Below are positions 32,072 to 44,092 of a DNA stretch of 64,000 nucleotides, piece after piece. Position numbers and translations under genes: made by a program. Positions within the stretch are counted from its first letter, which is position 1. Every line of letters starts with the position of its first letter. The notes beneath the pieces were generated by a model, which saw nothing but the letters and a program-made list of their open reading frames with translations, was not told where the DNA came from and ran no database searches. Source of the stretch: Ovis canadensis (taxonomy: Eukaryota > Chordata > Mammalia > Artiodactyla > Bovidae); the NCBI RefSeq assembly GCF_042477335.2, contig NC_091246.1, positions 107,661,001-107,725,000 on the forward strand, in the 5' to 3' direction.

Positions 32072-32222
32072 CATGTATGTTGGGGGTAAGTGTCTAGCAC
32101 CACAGTTCCATCTGATGTGGTTCCCACTTTGAAGATGTTTCCAGCAGCTCCTTGTTTTGTGCACTTCCGTCCTCTAAAATTAAGTGGAATTAATATTGAA
32201 AGTGTAAACGTTGTAAGTATTC

Positions 32223-32228
32223 AATAAA
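32223..32228 (+). terminator. HAND2: HAND2 polyadenylation signal
   Basis: AATAAA followed within about 15 nt by a G/U-rich 'ctgtgtgttttttttt' tract, the usual cleavage-site context. Confidence 0.8.
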
Positions 32229-32245
32229 CCACTGTGTGTTTTTTT

Positions 32246-32985
32246 TTTTACAAAACCCCTATCTTTTAATGGTTGATACCTCAAGAGAGTTTTGAAAACA
32301 AAACTGTTATATTTGTTTTCATTATATTTAAAATATTCAGAAGTAAACTAAATTATCATGATTGCCTCTAACTTTGTTTGATACAGTCAGTGGTTCGGAT
32401 CAGTCATCAACGTGAGCAACCTTGAAGGCAGGGCCAGCGAGGAAGCCCTTTAAAAACAGATGTCCTTGGTGAAAGTCCTGCCAAAGGGCCTGGGCTCCAT
32501 GAGTCCTGCCTCCTTCCCTCTGTCTCTGCCTCCACGAGAGCACCGAGTGGTCTGTAGATGGAGGGTCTGGGCCGCAGAGAGGCCTAAGCCATTTGCTCCA
32601 AAAGTGGAAAGTTGTCCTGCTTGAAATCAACCTGAAATCAACTAGACGCCATGTGGTAGGGGCTACCGGTTTTGTTGGAGGAGACCTTTTCGGTGGAGGG
32701 ATTTTGGGGAGAAACCTAGCCCTTATTGCAGCCGCAGGAGCTAGTCTAGGGTTTTTAATTCAAAATATAGGGCTTTCATCCAAGTAAAGGGGAAAAAAGA
32801 CCAAGAGAAAGGAAAAGAGGTTTTTGCTGGTCGTCTCGATGGGGGGTAGGTGGAGGGGGGAGAAGACTCCTCTGAGCCGCCCGGGGGAGGGGGAGGGCCC
32901 TCGGAAAAAGTCCATGATTAGGTAACAAGGAATTCTACGTCAAGTAAGAAATCGCGAACTCGACCGAGGATTTAAAGGGGGGTGA
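32246..32985. other. Unique sequence just downstream of HAND2
   Basis: No gene or repeat recognised. A TTTAAAGG near 32970 precedes the next CpG island and could be part of a core promoter. Confidence 0.4.
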
Positions 32986-33720
32986 AGCTGGCGCTAGATT
33001 TACAAGGAGTTATAGGGAACTCAATATTAACCGCGCGGTGTCTGTAGTCCTCCCGGCCGCAGGCCAGTCCAGCCAGGGCTCCCTCCCCCTCTGCCAGTCG
33101 CCGGGGCTGCTCCCGCGGCCGGAGGTTCGGGCTCGGGGAGTCTAGGCACCTCCCAGGAGGAAGTCTCCAGCCTCCTTCGCCGGGCCTGGTCGGAGCGGAA
33201 TCTCTGCTCCAGGAGCTGGAGGAGCTCGAGTGCCGTAAACGGCTCGGCAGACTGGAGAAGGGGAGCGGAGGAGGAGGCTTTGGGGGTACGCAGTGGGGGG
33301 AGGGGGGGAGAAGAAAGGCAAAACGTATTAAAAAGCGGTTTTGTTTCATGATATGCCGCGCGTTCAAATCTGTTGTGAAGGCGGCTTGCGAGAGGGTTTC
33401 CACCTTGGAACCCATCCTCGGGGTGATGTTCCTTCGCACCCCGGCCCCGGGCACAGACTCTCCCCCTCCGTCCCAGGGGTCCCCCTCCGGCCGCCGCCGC
33501 CTCTGAGCCCCTCCCGGGCCACCGGCGAGTTCGCTAGAGCCAGGCTGCAGGCTTTCGAGCGGCGCTGCGGGGTTCTTCTGCGGGCGGCGGACGACGTGAG
33601 GGCGCGGGGTTAGAACAACTCGGCCAAAGCGATCTGAACTTTCTCCCCTCGGGTCAGCGGGCGTTGGGCCGACGCGGTGGGCGCAGGGCTGTGTTTACAG
33701 ACACTTGCCTTTGTTTATAG
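32986..33720. promoter_or_regulatory. CpG island 0.7 kb downstream of HAND2
   Basis: CpG-dense block without a supported coding gene. In mouse a lncRNA locus (Handsdown) lies downstream of Hand2, so a non-coding transcript starting here or in the next islands is possible. No splice structure is assigned. Confidence 0.5.
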
Positions 33721-35499
33721 CGCTGGGGGGCGGAGGGAGGCGCGCCCTGATTTTCTATTACTCTTGGGATTGCTGTCCGTTTGACCGAGTGGCTCCCTCC
33801 CTCTCCTGCCGCCCTTTACGTCTTTACGCTAATCCGTTCAAGAGAAAAGATGCCAGACCCTACCGGTGGAGGGAAGGAGTTTTTACCAAGGGCGTGGAAT
33901 GTATGGTGGTGGAGGAAGTGAGGTTTTCAAAACAGGAGTTATCTCCACGTGCCTGTGTGCCCGTGCGGGCCTGGGCTGGCTGGTCTTCCTTGCCATCTGG
34001 GCCTTAACGCACTTCTAGGGGGTTTAACACTTTATCTGGTCTGTTAAAAGCCAGCAGAAGGAAATCAGAACACCCCGGCAGCACCGTCACTATGAGGCCG
34101 CCGGTTGCTGCACGTGCGTTTAAACCCGCGCTCTAGAAAAGCCTCTTTTGTCTGGCCTGGGCCCCCGCGCTGCCCTCCTGCCCGCCCGCCGCGCCGCTTC
34201 CTAGGGCTCTGCATCTCCAGTGCTTGGACACCTCCAGCACTTGGACCTTCCAACCAACCCACCGGCAACCCTAACGGGCCAGACATCCAGCAGACCCGAT
34301 ACCCAGGGGGATGCCGCACCCCCTAACCTGACGCTTCAACTCGCAAGAAACCCCACATGTCGTCCCACGTTGTCAAGTCCCGGGGCACGAAGTGCTGGAC
34401 TAGGCAGGCGTTTCTTCTACGCTTCCATGCTTTTCTCTTCCACACATTTCTTTCCCTTTTAACTCCCTTTCTCCTTTGCTTCAAAAAAAAAAAATCTCCC
34501 CCCCCCCCCAAGCTCCTGCCTTGTGGGACTGGCTAAAAGGCCTCTGTTTTAATTGCTTGGATAATGTGGTTGCTGCCATTTTGTTAAAAGCAATCACTCC
34601 TGCAGCGAAATCACAAGCTCTCTAGACAGGCCGGAGCCGACAAAAATGCAGGATTTGACGTTAAAAGCTAAATGGGAAGCTGGGGCGGCGGAAGGTAAAT
34701 TGATGGTGGATCTGGTTGTCAGGGACGGGCCCCAGACCGCCGCGCAGGCCGAGCGCCTGATAACCCTGGAGCACTGCGGGCCGAGGGCTCGCCGTCGCGG
34801 GCGCGCGCCCGCGCGCGTGGGACCAATAGACCCATTCTCAACTTCTTGGGAAGTAATTTGGGCAACTCGACAGAGAGGGACCTGACCACACACCCTGTTC
34901 CCAGCCGCAATTTCCCAGAACTTTTCGCCAGGACAGGACACTTACTGTGGCTTTCAGAGTTTTTTTCAGGTGGAAGTGCCAAGAAGATGTCAGCAAGATC
35001 ACTTGGGAGTTCTTCTTGCCTTCTCAATCCCAGGACCACGCTCTAGGGGGTCGGCAGGCGACCCCAGCCGCCCAGTCTGTTAGCCAATAGGTCCGGGCAC
35101 GTAGGAAAGGTGAGCCTCTCACCTAAGCTGCCCTTCTCTGGGCTAGTACGACCAGGAGGCCTGGTCGTCCCCGCCCTGAGGTGGGCGCAGCCGTGGCGCC
35201 AGGGACGGAGCCTCCAGGCCCCTTAGAAAACAAAGTGTGCGTTTGAGTGGGGACTGGAGGGCGGCTGGACTCCTGCCCCTTCACCTGGACCACTGCTGGC
35301 CGCCATCCGGGACTGGCCGGCGTGGTTGAGGTCGCCAGAGGAGGAGTGATTTGTGTGCACTCGGACTTCGCTGGAAAGGGAGCCGTGGGAGGCAGCTAGA
35401 TGCAAAGCCACACGGAGTCGAAGGAGGCATGTGAGCTGCTTCCGAGAGATCAGATTTGCAGAGAAAACCGGAGCCAGCTGCGAGGGCCCGAGGGGCCTG
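33721..35499. other. Unique non-coding sequence between CpG islands
   Basis: Moderately GC-rich, no repeats and no supported gene. Contains an A12/C13 homopolymer pair near 34483-34509 and a small CpG-rich patch at about 34690-34830. Confidence 0.45.
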
Positions 35500-36660
35500 T
35501 GTGTGCAGGGGCAGTACCCTAGGCACGCGGTACCACTCTAGCCGGCGCCGCGTTTGAGCCGTGGCTCTACAAAGCGCGGGAAACAGCTCAGCGTTTCCTG
35601 TCTCCAGCAGCGCTCGCTGCTCCTGACTTCCTCCTCCACTGCTGCGCGCGCTCTCCCTGCGCTCGAGTCCCACCCACACGCCTGCATCTGGACACTGGAC
35701 TGGCGGTAGGTGACTAGCCGAGCGGCCCAGGAGAGGAGGCGCGGGGCCTGTGCCCCAGGGAGGGCTGCATCGGGATCCTGGGCGCCGCCTGTCTTGTCCG
35801 GATCTGTTGACCTGACGGGACCCATTCGCTCGACCAGGCTTGACTCCTCGGGTCCATCCACATCCTCGCGCGAGGAGGGGGCGCCGACTAGGGCCCCGGC
35901 CTGTGGAAGCCCTCGCACCCCTCGGAGGAAAGACCCCGGAGAGACCCCAAGGCCGGGGGCAGCCCGCTTCCCCGGAAGCCCAGCGGTGCTGTAGGATTTA
36001 CGTCCAAGGGTGTGGGGGAGTGGGTGCAGGGGGGTGAATGGGGGAACCAAGTTTAACTGCTTGGCAAGAGAGGGGCAGCTCTAGAAGAGGAAGACTGCGA
36101 GCGCGCACGGCCTGCAGCGGGTGTCCCGGGGCCAGGCTCAGCTCCCCAGCGGCGGCGGGACGGGGGGGGGGGGGGGGGGGGGGGGGGGGCGGGGGCGGCC
36201 GTCTGGGAACGCGGGGCAGGGACTCCCAGGCACACGGACGAGCGTCCTCTCCTGTCCCCTCTCACCCTGCCCAAGCCAGCCCCGGTGCAGGAGCGCGCCC
36301 CCCGCCTCTCCGCTGAACCGACTCCCCCGCTATACACACAAGCACATTCCCTTCCAATTCTCCCAGCAGTTGGGCCGCTTTGATGATCAGATGGTAGAGC
36401 CCTGATTACAAATTTATTCCCGGCCGCTCCGTCCGTCTTTATCTCCGCTATTAGGGCCATCTGGGAGTGATTAGCGCCGCGCCCGCGCCCAGCCGCGCTG
36501 CCTATCTCGCCGCGGCGCGGCCGGAGCCGGGCTGACGTCAGGGCAGACGGCTCGGAGCCATCCCAGCCAAGCTGGGTGTAATCGGCGGCCGCGTGGCCAA
36601 GTCCTCCCGGGCCAGGCCGGCAGCTGGAACGCGCCCCCCGTCTGTGCGCGGGGATTTTCT
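35500..36660. promoter_or_regulatory. CpG island with candidate regulatory core downstream of HAND2
   Basis: CpG-dense, with a tight set of motifs at its right end: E-box CAGATGGT (about 36389), a GATA site (TTTATCT, 36438-36444), a second GATA core (about 36503) and a palindromic CRE TGACGTCA at 36533-36540. A CTCF-like sequence lies at 35871-35884. The long minus-strand frame across this block (36053-37102) is an artefact of its G/C runs. Confidence 0.5.
36162..36189 (+). repeat. Poly-G homopolymer (28 bases)
   Basis: An uninterrupted run of G within the CpG island, followed by CGGGGGCGG. Another 13-base G run lies at 36954-36966. Confidence 0.9.
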
Positions 36661-39299
36661 CAATATGTATATTTAGTCCAGAAGACGCTCTTGATTTCTT
36701 TCTTTTTTCTTTTTTTTTTTTTTTGAGATGAGGTGGGGCCGCTGAACGCTTCGGCGGGGCCCGTCCCCACTTTAAATTTTCCAACCCACTGCGTCTGATG
36801 CTTCCAGCCTGGAAAAGGCTCCAGCCTTTGGTCCTGACCCGACCGCACGCTTCTCTGCTATCCCTGCACTGGGGTGCTACTCTCCTACACCAACAGCTGC
36901 GGCCCCTGCAGCGGTGCCCATGCAGGTCGGGCTGCCAGAAGAAGGTGGCTCTTGGGGGGGGGGGGGCGGGTCGTCCTCCTGGTACTGGGACCCGTTTGAC
37001 CCTTACACCCTCGAGCCAAAATAGTGAGTTTCTGCCCAGCTGGGCGGCCTGAGAGACGCTGATTATGGAACCAGAGGTCTCTCCAGGCCTCCATCTTTGC
37101 ACCTGCTATTACAGCCCAAGGATCTGAGGCTCTGGACTCTCTCCTGCCTCGCCTTCCCGGCGCAGGAGATGTCCTTGACACAAACCCTGACAATTTGCCA
37201 GGGAAGGATGCCTTGGGCAGCTTTGTTCCCTACTATGTCAGTGCCCAGGGCAGAAGCTGGGTATATTTGAGTAATTCCTGCAGAGGGAGGAGGATATCCC
37301 TGACCTCCCACCCTCCTGCCCTGTGGCACTGGCCTGATCTTTCGTGTGAATCCAACTCTAGAACCCTTTAGGTTTGAGCTTCCCACTCTAGTGATTGGAA
37401 ATCTCTGAAGAACCTGGTAAAATTATAGATACAGTCCCACCTCCACCAGAAACTCTGCTTCAGCCAGTCAGGGTAAGACCTGAAGTCTTCAGCTTTCAAG
37501 ACACCCCCAGGGAGTTAGGGAACCAGTACCTAAGGCCACACACATTCACTACAACCAGCCCCTCACCCATGGCACTCTGGAGGGCCCATGTGAAACACTG
37601 GACAATTGGCGTGGGGATGACTTTCTCATGGGGGAGGGCCAGGACTGCATTATTTAAAGTCTTTCCTGGGACAGAATTGGCCATATCACGGATCAGCCCC
37701 ACACCTTTATTTAACTAAGCAAAGCAAAGATTCAAAAAGCCAGAAGATGTGATTTATTTCAGCACAGGCTGCAAAGGCCAAGCTGAGCATTTACTCAAAG
37801 GCTACAGATAATTTAGCCAGAGGGAAAAGAAGTCATAGACCGTGATTTGAGAGTAGTGATGAGATCTATTTGGGGACTAAGGGTATCTAAAATAAACAGG
37901 AGATGCAGTTGAGAAAATTTCACAAATGTTCACCTCTCTTCAGTTCTTCCAGGCAACTCAGTACAGCAAACTCCGAAGTGGTCTTGTAATCTAGAAGGGA
38001 AGAGAACCATTTCCTCCTAGTTTGGTGAAAGCATCACAAGAGAGGTTGGCCCCCCCTCCCACCCACCCATATCCCTAGCAGAGGGGAAAGGAAATATGGG
38101 GGTGGTGTGGGGATAGAGAATGAAGCTTTTAGAGATTAGATCCTTAATAAGTGGAGGAGGGTGTACCTATCTGTGCTTGAGGCCACACCAAGTAATTCCC
38201 CACAGTGCTGGTTAGTGGCTTCTCCAGGTTCTGCTTTAATAGTGGAGACTGGCTGTGTTCTGAGTCATTCAGACCACTCACAAACAAACAAAACCAACAA
38301 AAACACATCATTTCTTCCTGTGATACTGTCTTGCACTTAGCATGCATCAACTTTTACTTGAATTAAATGGGATGAATCAACATGGCCCACAGGCCCAGAG
38401 AATGAATCCCTGTTTCCATTTCTAAGCAAAGGAGACAGGATTGCAGGCAGCTAAACCATTTACAGAAAGGATCACAGGGTACTCACCAGCCCCCACCCCA
38501 ACTTACAACCCAATTTTTTCAAATAGTATATTTAATGCACAACTAATCCTGAACAACCAGACTCAACCTGATATTTTCCTGGGACCAGATGGAGGGTTTT
38601 TAAATGTCATTCCTCATTTTAGCACCAAACCATCTTTCAGTTCGTTGGTGAGCAAGCACTCAGGAGTCAGGGAGACGTGCAGTTTTCAGTAGGACGTGGG
38701 GTCATTTGCTGTTTGCTTGTTTGCTGCTCTCCCTGCTGAAAGAACTCAGAGCAAACAGGGCACTTACTCTGGCAGAGAGTTTTCAACCTTCATTGCCTAG
38801 AGAAGAGGCCAAAAAAGGTATCATTCTAAATTAAGATGGCAGTAAATACTTCTTCCCTTCTGGAAAGAAGTGAGCCACTATGCCAGTACAGGATTCCCTT
38901 CTGTTTAAAGTGAATTGTTGTTGCCTTGAACTGACATTTTGTCTTTAGGCTAAGGCAGCCACACAGGAAACAAAAACTGTGTGTGTTGCTTTTATTTTTG
39001 AAGAAGGAAACTCAGACTGACTCTGTGAGTAGAACTTGGTCATGAAAGAAAACTGATGCGGTTTTACTGGGAGAAAGTGGCCGCGGAGCCGCCTGACCAT
39101 CGCCTTCACTTTGCAAATCTGGTTTTCATATTCTCGCTCAGTAATCACCCAGAGCCATAACTGTCTCTGAAATTATTCATTAAAGTCATTTTCAGGGATT
39201 CTCACAGGATGACTCTTTTACGTTTATGATCTTCTGAGAGCAATGACATCAGCCTCTGTCTCTTTTCCGCTTTTAATGAATGTGCTAGGGAGACACAAG
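36661..39299. other. Unique non-coding sequence
   Basis: No repeats recognised and no supported gene. An AT-richer stretch at about 39040-39290 with several TAAT/ATTA cores may be a conserved element. Confidence 0.45.
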
Positions 39300-40940
39300 G
39301 GGCCAGGGCTCTGTCCGTGGGGAGGGAGGGGGCGGGCGGGGCGGGGGGTGGAATTCACCAGCCGCTCTGCTCCCGGCGCGGTCAGCTGAGCCCGGGCGCG
39401 CGCAGACATCCTTTGATTAAGGAGGGTATTCCGGGGAGTGCAGGCTGTGCAGAAGATCACGGCGGTGCCCTGTGGTGCTGTCAGCAGTGACAGATCCCAG
39501 ATGGGGCCGCTACTGTATGGCAGATTGAGTTTCTCAGCCGAAAACTCACCCTCCCTCCTAAACGTCTTCAAAAACCTTCTCCAGATACTCCAGGTCGCTT
39601 CGTGTGAAACTGAAAAAGCCCAACACCGAAGTTGGTTTTGCTTGCTTGCGTGTGTGTGTGTGCGTGCGTGCGTGTGTGTGTGTGTGTGTGTTAGGCTCCC
39701 CCCTGCCCCGACCCCTTCCTTTTCTTTTTTCTCTGCGCTTCCACCTCCTCTGAGCATCTTAGACCGGCAAGGTTACCAGGCTGCTAACGGCGCAGACTGG
39801 CGGCCCTGGTCGTTCGTGTTCGCCCGGCCCAGCGCCGCGCCGTCGTCTCCGCACCCAAGGGCCCCGACGGCAATCCGGTGGGTAGGGGCGCGGCGTCGGG
39901 GATGCGAGGGCCCCTCGGAGCAGCCCAGGCAGCCGGGGTGGACAGCATGGGGAGGGCGGGAGACTGAGCCTTAGGAGGAAGCGGAGCCGCTTGGCCTGGC
40001 CCCCAGCTTCCCTCCCGCGTTTCTCCCGGGTGGAGCGCCGTCCCGCCCGCCGGGACAATTTCAGGGGCCGTACAGAGCCCGGGAAGGAGGCGGGGGCTGC
40101 CCTTCGGGACCGGGAAGGGCGTGCGGACGGCCTCGAGAGCCTCTGGGGCTCGGCGTGAACCGGGGCGGGTAGGGGGGACCGGGGCGGCGGCAGCTGGACC
40201 AGGGCATCTCCCAGGTGAGACGCGGCGCACGGAGACTCAGCTCTCCAAGCCATCAACATCCGCCTACTTGAGAGCTGCCAGTCTGGGCCCCAAGTTTCGT
40301 ACTCCTGGACACACATGGGGTTGGAAACTCCTTTGCAGAAACTACTGGACTGACTTTAAAGTTTTATCTGACAATTAAACAGCCCCTTCGCTATCTCTTC
40401 GGAAGCGATGGAGATTCCTTCCGAGGTGCTGTCCCCTCCCAAGGGTGCCCGGGCGGAGGGGGATGGGGGGAACGGGAGAGGGTGAAAGGCGGAGCGCTCG
40501 GAGCACCCTGATTCTGCTCCAGTTTCTCGACCCCAACCATCCAGACCTCTTAACTCAGGCACTCGGCGTGCTCCCACGGACCTGGGGCGGAGGCGAAAGA
40601 GAGAAAAGGAAGGACAGAAACCTGGAGAGAGCGAGTTTTGCTTTAAAGAAGACGTTGGTCTCTCCTTCAGAGTACCCGTGCAGCCGCCTCCGCCTACGTC
40701 CACACCCCCCCGAGTAAGGGCAGCTTGGAAAGTCTCAGATCCGCTTACAAAAGAGTCTCTATGGAACCCGGAGAGGAGCTAAAAATACCGCAGACGCCGG
40801 GCCCAAGGTGCTGGGGGTCGGAAGAGAGCTGGCGGCCTCCCTCGGCCCCAGCTTGCCCTGGAGGCACCGCCTTCTGCACCTCGAGCGTTCGGCCGGGGCT
40901 TAGTTGGGCGCCCACCCGGCAGCCACTGGTCTCGTTTCCC
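39300..40940. promoter_or_regulatory. CpG island about 8 kb downstream of HAND2
   Basis: CpG-dense at 39300-39420 and 39770-40240, tapering to about 40940. No coding gene is supported; overlapping frames on both strands reflect composition. Confidence 0.5.
39649..39691. repeat. (TG)n/(CGTG)n microsatellite
   Basis: About 43 bp of TG dinucleotides with interspersed CGTG units. Confidence 0.9.
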
Positions 40941-41499
40941 CCACGTCTTTGAGCCCTGATGACTTGGGCCTCTTGTAGCCGAGTCTTTAGGTGCAACTTC
41001 TGGTGAAATCAGAGGCCACACTTTAGACTCTCTTCCTTCTGCCCCCTCTGCAAACTCAGAAGAGAGGTAGGACCACTACGTCCTATTTTAAGTCAGTAAT
41101 AACCCGGTCTCGCAATATTCCCTCTACACTGTGTATAATGAGCCGCATGGATGCATGCAGTTGATTGCAGTCCGGGGACAAAAGATGACTTGAAAGAAAT
41201 CTGTGAACCCCCTATTACAGCCCTCTCTTGGAGAAAAACAATCTGACAGTTCTTTCCCCTGGTCATCAGGTAAAATCACAAAACTCTTTATATAACAGCA
41301 AAACACACACTGAATTTCAAAACTCCCGCTTGCCCTCTTTAGAAGGCAGCTTTTATTTTCACGGCCCACGCTGGATGAAAGTGGTTTATTTTGATTTTTT
41401 TTTTTCCTTGTACCCACATGCCTTGTAAAAGGTTCCTGTGCACGGGCCTGGCCCCCCTCTGATGACCGCAGGGGCCTTGCTTCCAGACAGCAGCCCCCG

Positions 41500-42130
41500 C
41501 CGTTCGGTTTTTAAGTCCTCGCCTGGAGCCGAGGTGTAATTGCGACCCCGCCCGAGCCGCGAGCCTCCCGGGGGGACGTTTGGCCAGGCCTGTGCTGGGG
41601 CCGGGACCTCCCAAGTGGCGAACCTGGGAGCGGGGAGCAGCGCGGCCCTATCCCTCCCCGCCTCCCTCCTCCCTCCCTCCCCTGCGGACTCTGCTCCTTT
41701 GCTCTGGGTCTCCGTCCAGGTTGCCCTGGGCGCACAGCGTTTCTCTTCCCCTCCACTTTTTTGGTTTGCTCTTGCCCTTTTCCTCTCTAGCACCTTTTTA
41801 CCGCTCTCCCCGTCTCCTTCACGCTGAAATCCCAGCCCCAGAGAAGTAGAGTGGGGATTTATCGGAATCTGGAGAGACTAACAGAGCCTCTGGCCCCGCG
41901 GGCGCCGAGGCGGAGTCGCAACCGGGCGCGCTTCTGCGTAACGTCAGCGCGCGGGGTAATTTACCTTCCCCGGGCGTCTGTCAATATGACTAATTTCCAC
42001 TGGGGTCAAAAAGCCTTTCTCCGGCAGTCCATCTTGGAACGCTCTCTTATGCGGCAGACCGGGTTAGTTGTTTTGTTTCCAGCCCTAGAAATAAATACTC
42101 TTGGGGGCGTCCCTGCGTGGGGAGTCCGAG
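41500..42130. promoter_or_regulatory. CpG island about 10 kb downstream of HAND2
   Basis: CpG-rich to about 41960, then an AT-richer flank holding CTAGAAATAA (near-consensus MEF2, about 42085) and 'ccatcttgg' (YY1-like). No gene is supported. Confidence 0.42.
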
Positions 42131-43964
42131 AGTAGCAGAAGAATATATACACGGTGTCAATTAAAGGCAGTTTTCCTTGAACTACGAACTGTGATTGGGC
42201 TTAAATGACAGCGACCTGCTAGCCTTTTAGTTCACATTACCTAACTCGTCCTTGATACCAGTGCTTTCTTTAGAAACAGGAAATCGGAAAAGAGGGAAAT
42301 AATTACTGCTCTAGTTTCCCTCGGCGGCATGTAGATCCCTACTGAAACATTTTCTTCTCGTTTCGGGGTGTGATTTAAACATAATGTATGCGCGCGTGGC
42401 TTGCTAATCTGGCCTAGACAGACAATATATCATCCAGGTGGTATTATACAATAATTTCAAAATTGCTACCGATTGCTTAAGTGTGAAATCAGTGCTGCGG
42501 ATTGAAACGTCCTCCGGGACTCGATATAGGCGGCGAGTTGATGCCAGTTGCTCTTGGAGAAATGGGCTGAAAAAAGCCAGGGTGGTGGATGGTGACGAGG
42601 GATGCACGTCTGCAGAACCCAGTCCTGTCTGGAGCAGGGCACCTAGTCGCAGTTCTTGGGTGCTAGAGGAGGTAAATGTTTCCAATCCAGGTCCACCGGG
42701 AAGTGAAAGTCGCCAGAAAATCCATTTCCCATCTTCCTAGGCTCTGGCACCGAGGCCTCAACAAGGAAACTTTCCTGAGTTAAAATGTTTAACAAACTCT
42801 CTTGAAAAAGCATGTCAGCCCTCTACCCATTTTGTGGCCTGTAGCGAGTCAGTGCTTGGACCTTGGGCAGTTAGGAGTTTCGGTGGACCCACCGGAAACC
42901 TAAGAGCTAAGGCAGAAGAGAGGAAGGCTCTCCTAGGGCTCCTCCACGGGGCGGTCTTTGACCTCTGCCTGCGGGAGTGGGCGGCGGGCACCCTCGGCCA
43001 GGATCCCACCTCCTACTAAGACCCGCTTATCCTCACCCCCTAGTCGAGAGGGCGTGCGCGTGCGCAGACACACACATACCCTCCTTGCCTCTCTCATCTG
43101 TTGGTGCATTTATGACCTAATGAAAGTATATCCTTTAGGGAAAAGACTGTCTATAAAACGTGAAATATGAAGAACCAGTTTGGATATTCCCACTCCTAGC
43201 CAGACCTGGTCTTGCAGTCTTTTTTTAGCACAAACACCTTGATTCCTTCTGTTGCTTCCATAACCACACTGTGAGTTTTACTAAATGATGATATTTGGCT
43301 CTAAAAGTGACCTCTGCACATTCCCAGCAGGAGGAAAACTCTCCAGCCTGAAGATATTCATTTGGGGGAAGACCTGCTTGGAGGAGGGGGTGGAGGGAAG
43401 TGGAGGTGGAAGGAGGTGGGGGAAAGAATTGTACTTTCTATTCCTTGTCTTTGGAAAACCCTGACCCCACGTGTTCAAACTGCCGATAACAGCTGGAGAA
43501 ACCAAGGGCTCTTTCAACTCCCTTCCCTTCCCTCCTCCTTCACTGGTTTCCCCAAATGCCACCTTTGGGGGTCTCACAAACATTGCCCTGTTCTTTCTCC
43601 TGGCCCCCCTGCTGAAATCTCTCCCACTTTCTGACATAACCAAGTAGTACCTCCTTAGAAATTACACAGATGACCACCTGTTTTCTTGGGAAAAGAGGGT
43701 CTGATTCTGTGTTTATGGGAAGCTTGTTTATTAACATGAGTGAGTAGAGCAGAGATAATCTCCCATGTGGTTTTTCTATATACCATACCTTTACATAAAA
43801 GTTTTTAAAAGTCCCTTTCATTTTGCAATTCACCTTTGCCACAGGAGTGGTTTCAGTTGTTTACCATCAGGGACTATGCCCCCAGAAAAACTGCAGGCGG
43901 TGTAAGCTCCAGTGTGAGCTGATGAGATGGGTTGCCAGTTAGGGTGGAGTTGTTTATTTGTACA
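42131..43964. other. Unique non-coding sequence
   Basis: No supported gene. 42370-42540 is AT-rich and could be a conserved element. Confidence 0.4.
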
Positions 43965-44092
43965 TTTAAAAACTTTTTATTGAAGTATAGTTGATTTACA
44001 ATGTTGTGTTAATTTCTTTTCCATTATGGTTTATCACAGGATATTGAATATAGTTCCCTGTGCTATACAGTAGGTCCTTGTTGTTTATCCAT
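43965..44092 (-). repeat. L1 3'-end fragment
   Basis: 'tttttattgaagtatagttg' and 'tttatcacaggatattgaat', 'ccctgtgctatacagtagg' are the inverse of an artiodactyl L1 3' end. Confidence 0.72.

Larger units (their letters stand above)
28433..32245 (+). other. HAND2: HAND2 transcription unit (two exons)
   Basis: Inferred gene span from the predicted start after the TATA-like box to about 15-20 nt after the AATAAA at 32223. Exon 1 is about 28433-29917, the intron 29918-31254 and exon 2 31255 to about 32245. The two-exon structure with a ~1.3 kb intron placed after codon 185 matches the known HAND2 gene. No other protein-coding gene is recognisable in the window, consistent with HAND2 lying in a gene-poor regulatory domain. 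Confidence 0.8.
31354..32245 (+). other. HAND2: HAND2 3' UTR
   Basis: Runs from the TGA to just past AATAAA at 32223-32228, about 890 nt. About 215 nt of it is a Bov-tA SINE (31858-32071). An A run (about 31551-31565) and AT-rich sequence surround it. Confidence 0.75.

Noticed and set aside
36053-37102. 349-codon open frame on the minus strand, the longest in the window
   Set aside because: It runs through a 28-base G run and CpG island, giving low-complexity proline and arginine stretches. It has no domain, no splice logic and overlaps open frames on the other strand.
38945-39148. 67-codon minus frame with a protein-like N-terminus
   Set aside because: No family is recognised and the region is AT-rich with enhancer-like character. 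The length is within chance expectation.
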